NCBI GenBank assembly: GCA_033782935.1 | Contig: JAWQEG010000167.1 | Coordinates: 459,001 to 523,000 of the forward strand | Reading direction: 5' to 3' | From: Petrolisthes cinctipes | Lineage: Eukaryota > Arthropoda > Malacostraca > Decapoda > Porcellanidae | Length of the DNA: 64,000 nucleotides | Part shown: piece by piece, positions 63,717 to 64,000 of the stretch | Numbering within the stretch: the first letter of the stretch is position 1 | Layout of the letters: the number at the start of each line of letters is the position of its first letter | Program-made: the position numbers and the translations under genes | The notes under the pieces: model-generated | Seen by the model: only the letters and a program-made list of their open reading frames with translations | What the model was told of the DNA's origin: nothing | Databases searched by the model: none

Positions 63717-64000
63717 GCTAGCTGTAAACCTGACATCTCGTGGTAGGTGTTGGTGAGGGAGTTAAGGCAGTCCCGAATGAGTGCAGCAGCCGCCCCGGTG
63801 GAGATGGTGTGTGCCAACTCCAACCGAGCCGTTGACTCTGCCTGCCTCAACTTACCATCGGGCTCCTTCAGCTGGTAGGGGACCGGTGGCTCCTTCTCCG
63901 TCTTCCACAGGCATTCCCTCAAACCCGGCGGGGCACGGCAATGAGGGAGGACGACGGGGAAAGACGGAGGAGGTGGACGCGGTGTGCTTCTGGTGGTCCA
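63717..64000 (-). CDS. DIRS gag-like N-terminal exon, partial at the window edge
   Basis: Pro-rich entry (PPPPSFPVVLPHCRAPPGLR), then ECLWKTEKEPPVPYQLKEPD, KLRQAESTARLELAHTISTG and LNSLTNTYHEMSGLQLA, a helical block typical of DIRS gag. Open at 64000, so the start lies outside the window. Confidence 0.7.

Larger units (their letters stand above)
59187..64000 (-). mobile_element. DIRS-type (tyrosine recombinase) retrotransposon, open at the window edge
   Basis: On the minus strand: a gag-like region entering from beyond 64000, RT and RNase H, then a tyrosine recombinase overlapping the end of RT, then 3' repeats. This order, and the recombinase in place of an integrase, define DIRS elements, which are known to be frequent in decapods. 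Three GT-AG introns are predicted (63599-63716, 63260-63313, 62712-62930). Only one clear frameshift is seen, so the copy is close to intact. Confidence 0.9.

Overview
The window looks like arthropod genomic DNA, most likely from a decapod crustacean. This is inferred from spliced genes with very long introns, abundant CCTAA/TTAGG-type (arthropod telomere-like) arrays, dense micro- and minisatellites, and CR1, Jockey-like, RTE-like, Ty3/gypsy, Penelope-like, Tc1-like, Helitron and DIRS elements. There is no bacterial-type gene organisation and no dense CDS arrangement.

The recognisable host gene is the C-terminal half of an alpha-2-macroglobulin/thioester protein (A2M/TEP/CD109 family) on the minus strand. 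Seven exons can be placed, in transcript order: thioester exon 42583-42733 (GCGEQ motif), 38927-39060, 37065-37172, 32186-32450, 14271-14422, 12230-12441, and the receptor-binding-domain exon 4382-4776. Together they run from the thioester through the alpha-alpha thioester domain, the CUB-like segment and the receptor-binding domain. Upstream exons probably lie beyond 64000 or were not recognised, and the last exon was not found. The exon at 14271-14422 has an in-frame TGA where the family has Trp. The next two junctions each lack one base for frame continuity under canonical GT-AG splicing. The locus is therefore either decaying or affected by single-base errors.

The introns are filled with mobile DNA. 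Intron 12.2-4.8 kb holds a complete but dead Ty3/gypsy element (4964-11929, 400-bp LTRs, GTTTT target duplication) carrying two nested MITEs. Intron 32.2-14.4 kb holds three head-to-tail CR1-like LINEs joined at (GA/TC)n tracts (14803-26674), two of them full length with intact ORF1 and ORF2, then a CR1 fragment and a decayed Jockey-like LINE on the other strand. Intron 37.1-32.5 kb holds an RTE-like LINE (33341-36990). The intron at 42.6-39.1 kb holds degenerate CCTAA repeats with a 171-bp higher-order array. Small copies of A2M exon edges, mostly with their splice donors, recur inside several introns.

Upstream of the A2M exons (43-59 kb) lie Penelope-like hammerhead motifs, a broken zinc-finger exon, an I/Jockey-like LINE, a large family of foldback repeats with a 621-bp tandem triplication, a dead Tc1-like transposase, a Tigger/pogo-like MITE, and further Jockey and RTE fragments. 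Two candidate plus-strand exons of unrecognised genes (55049-55152 and 58174-58494) are also here. The right end (59187 to beyond 64000) is a near-intact DIRS-type tyrosine-recombinase retrotransposon on the minus strand with three predicted spliceosomal introns.

The first 4 kb contain simple repeats, a minisatellite and a 1173-bp non-autonomous Helitron inserted in it. No tRNA or rRNA gene, CRISPR array or confident promoter was seen.
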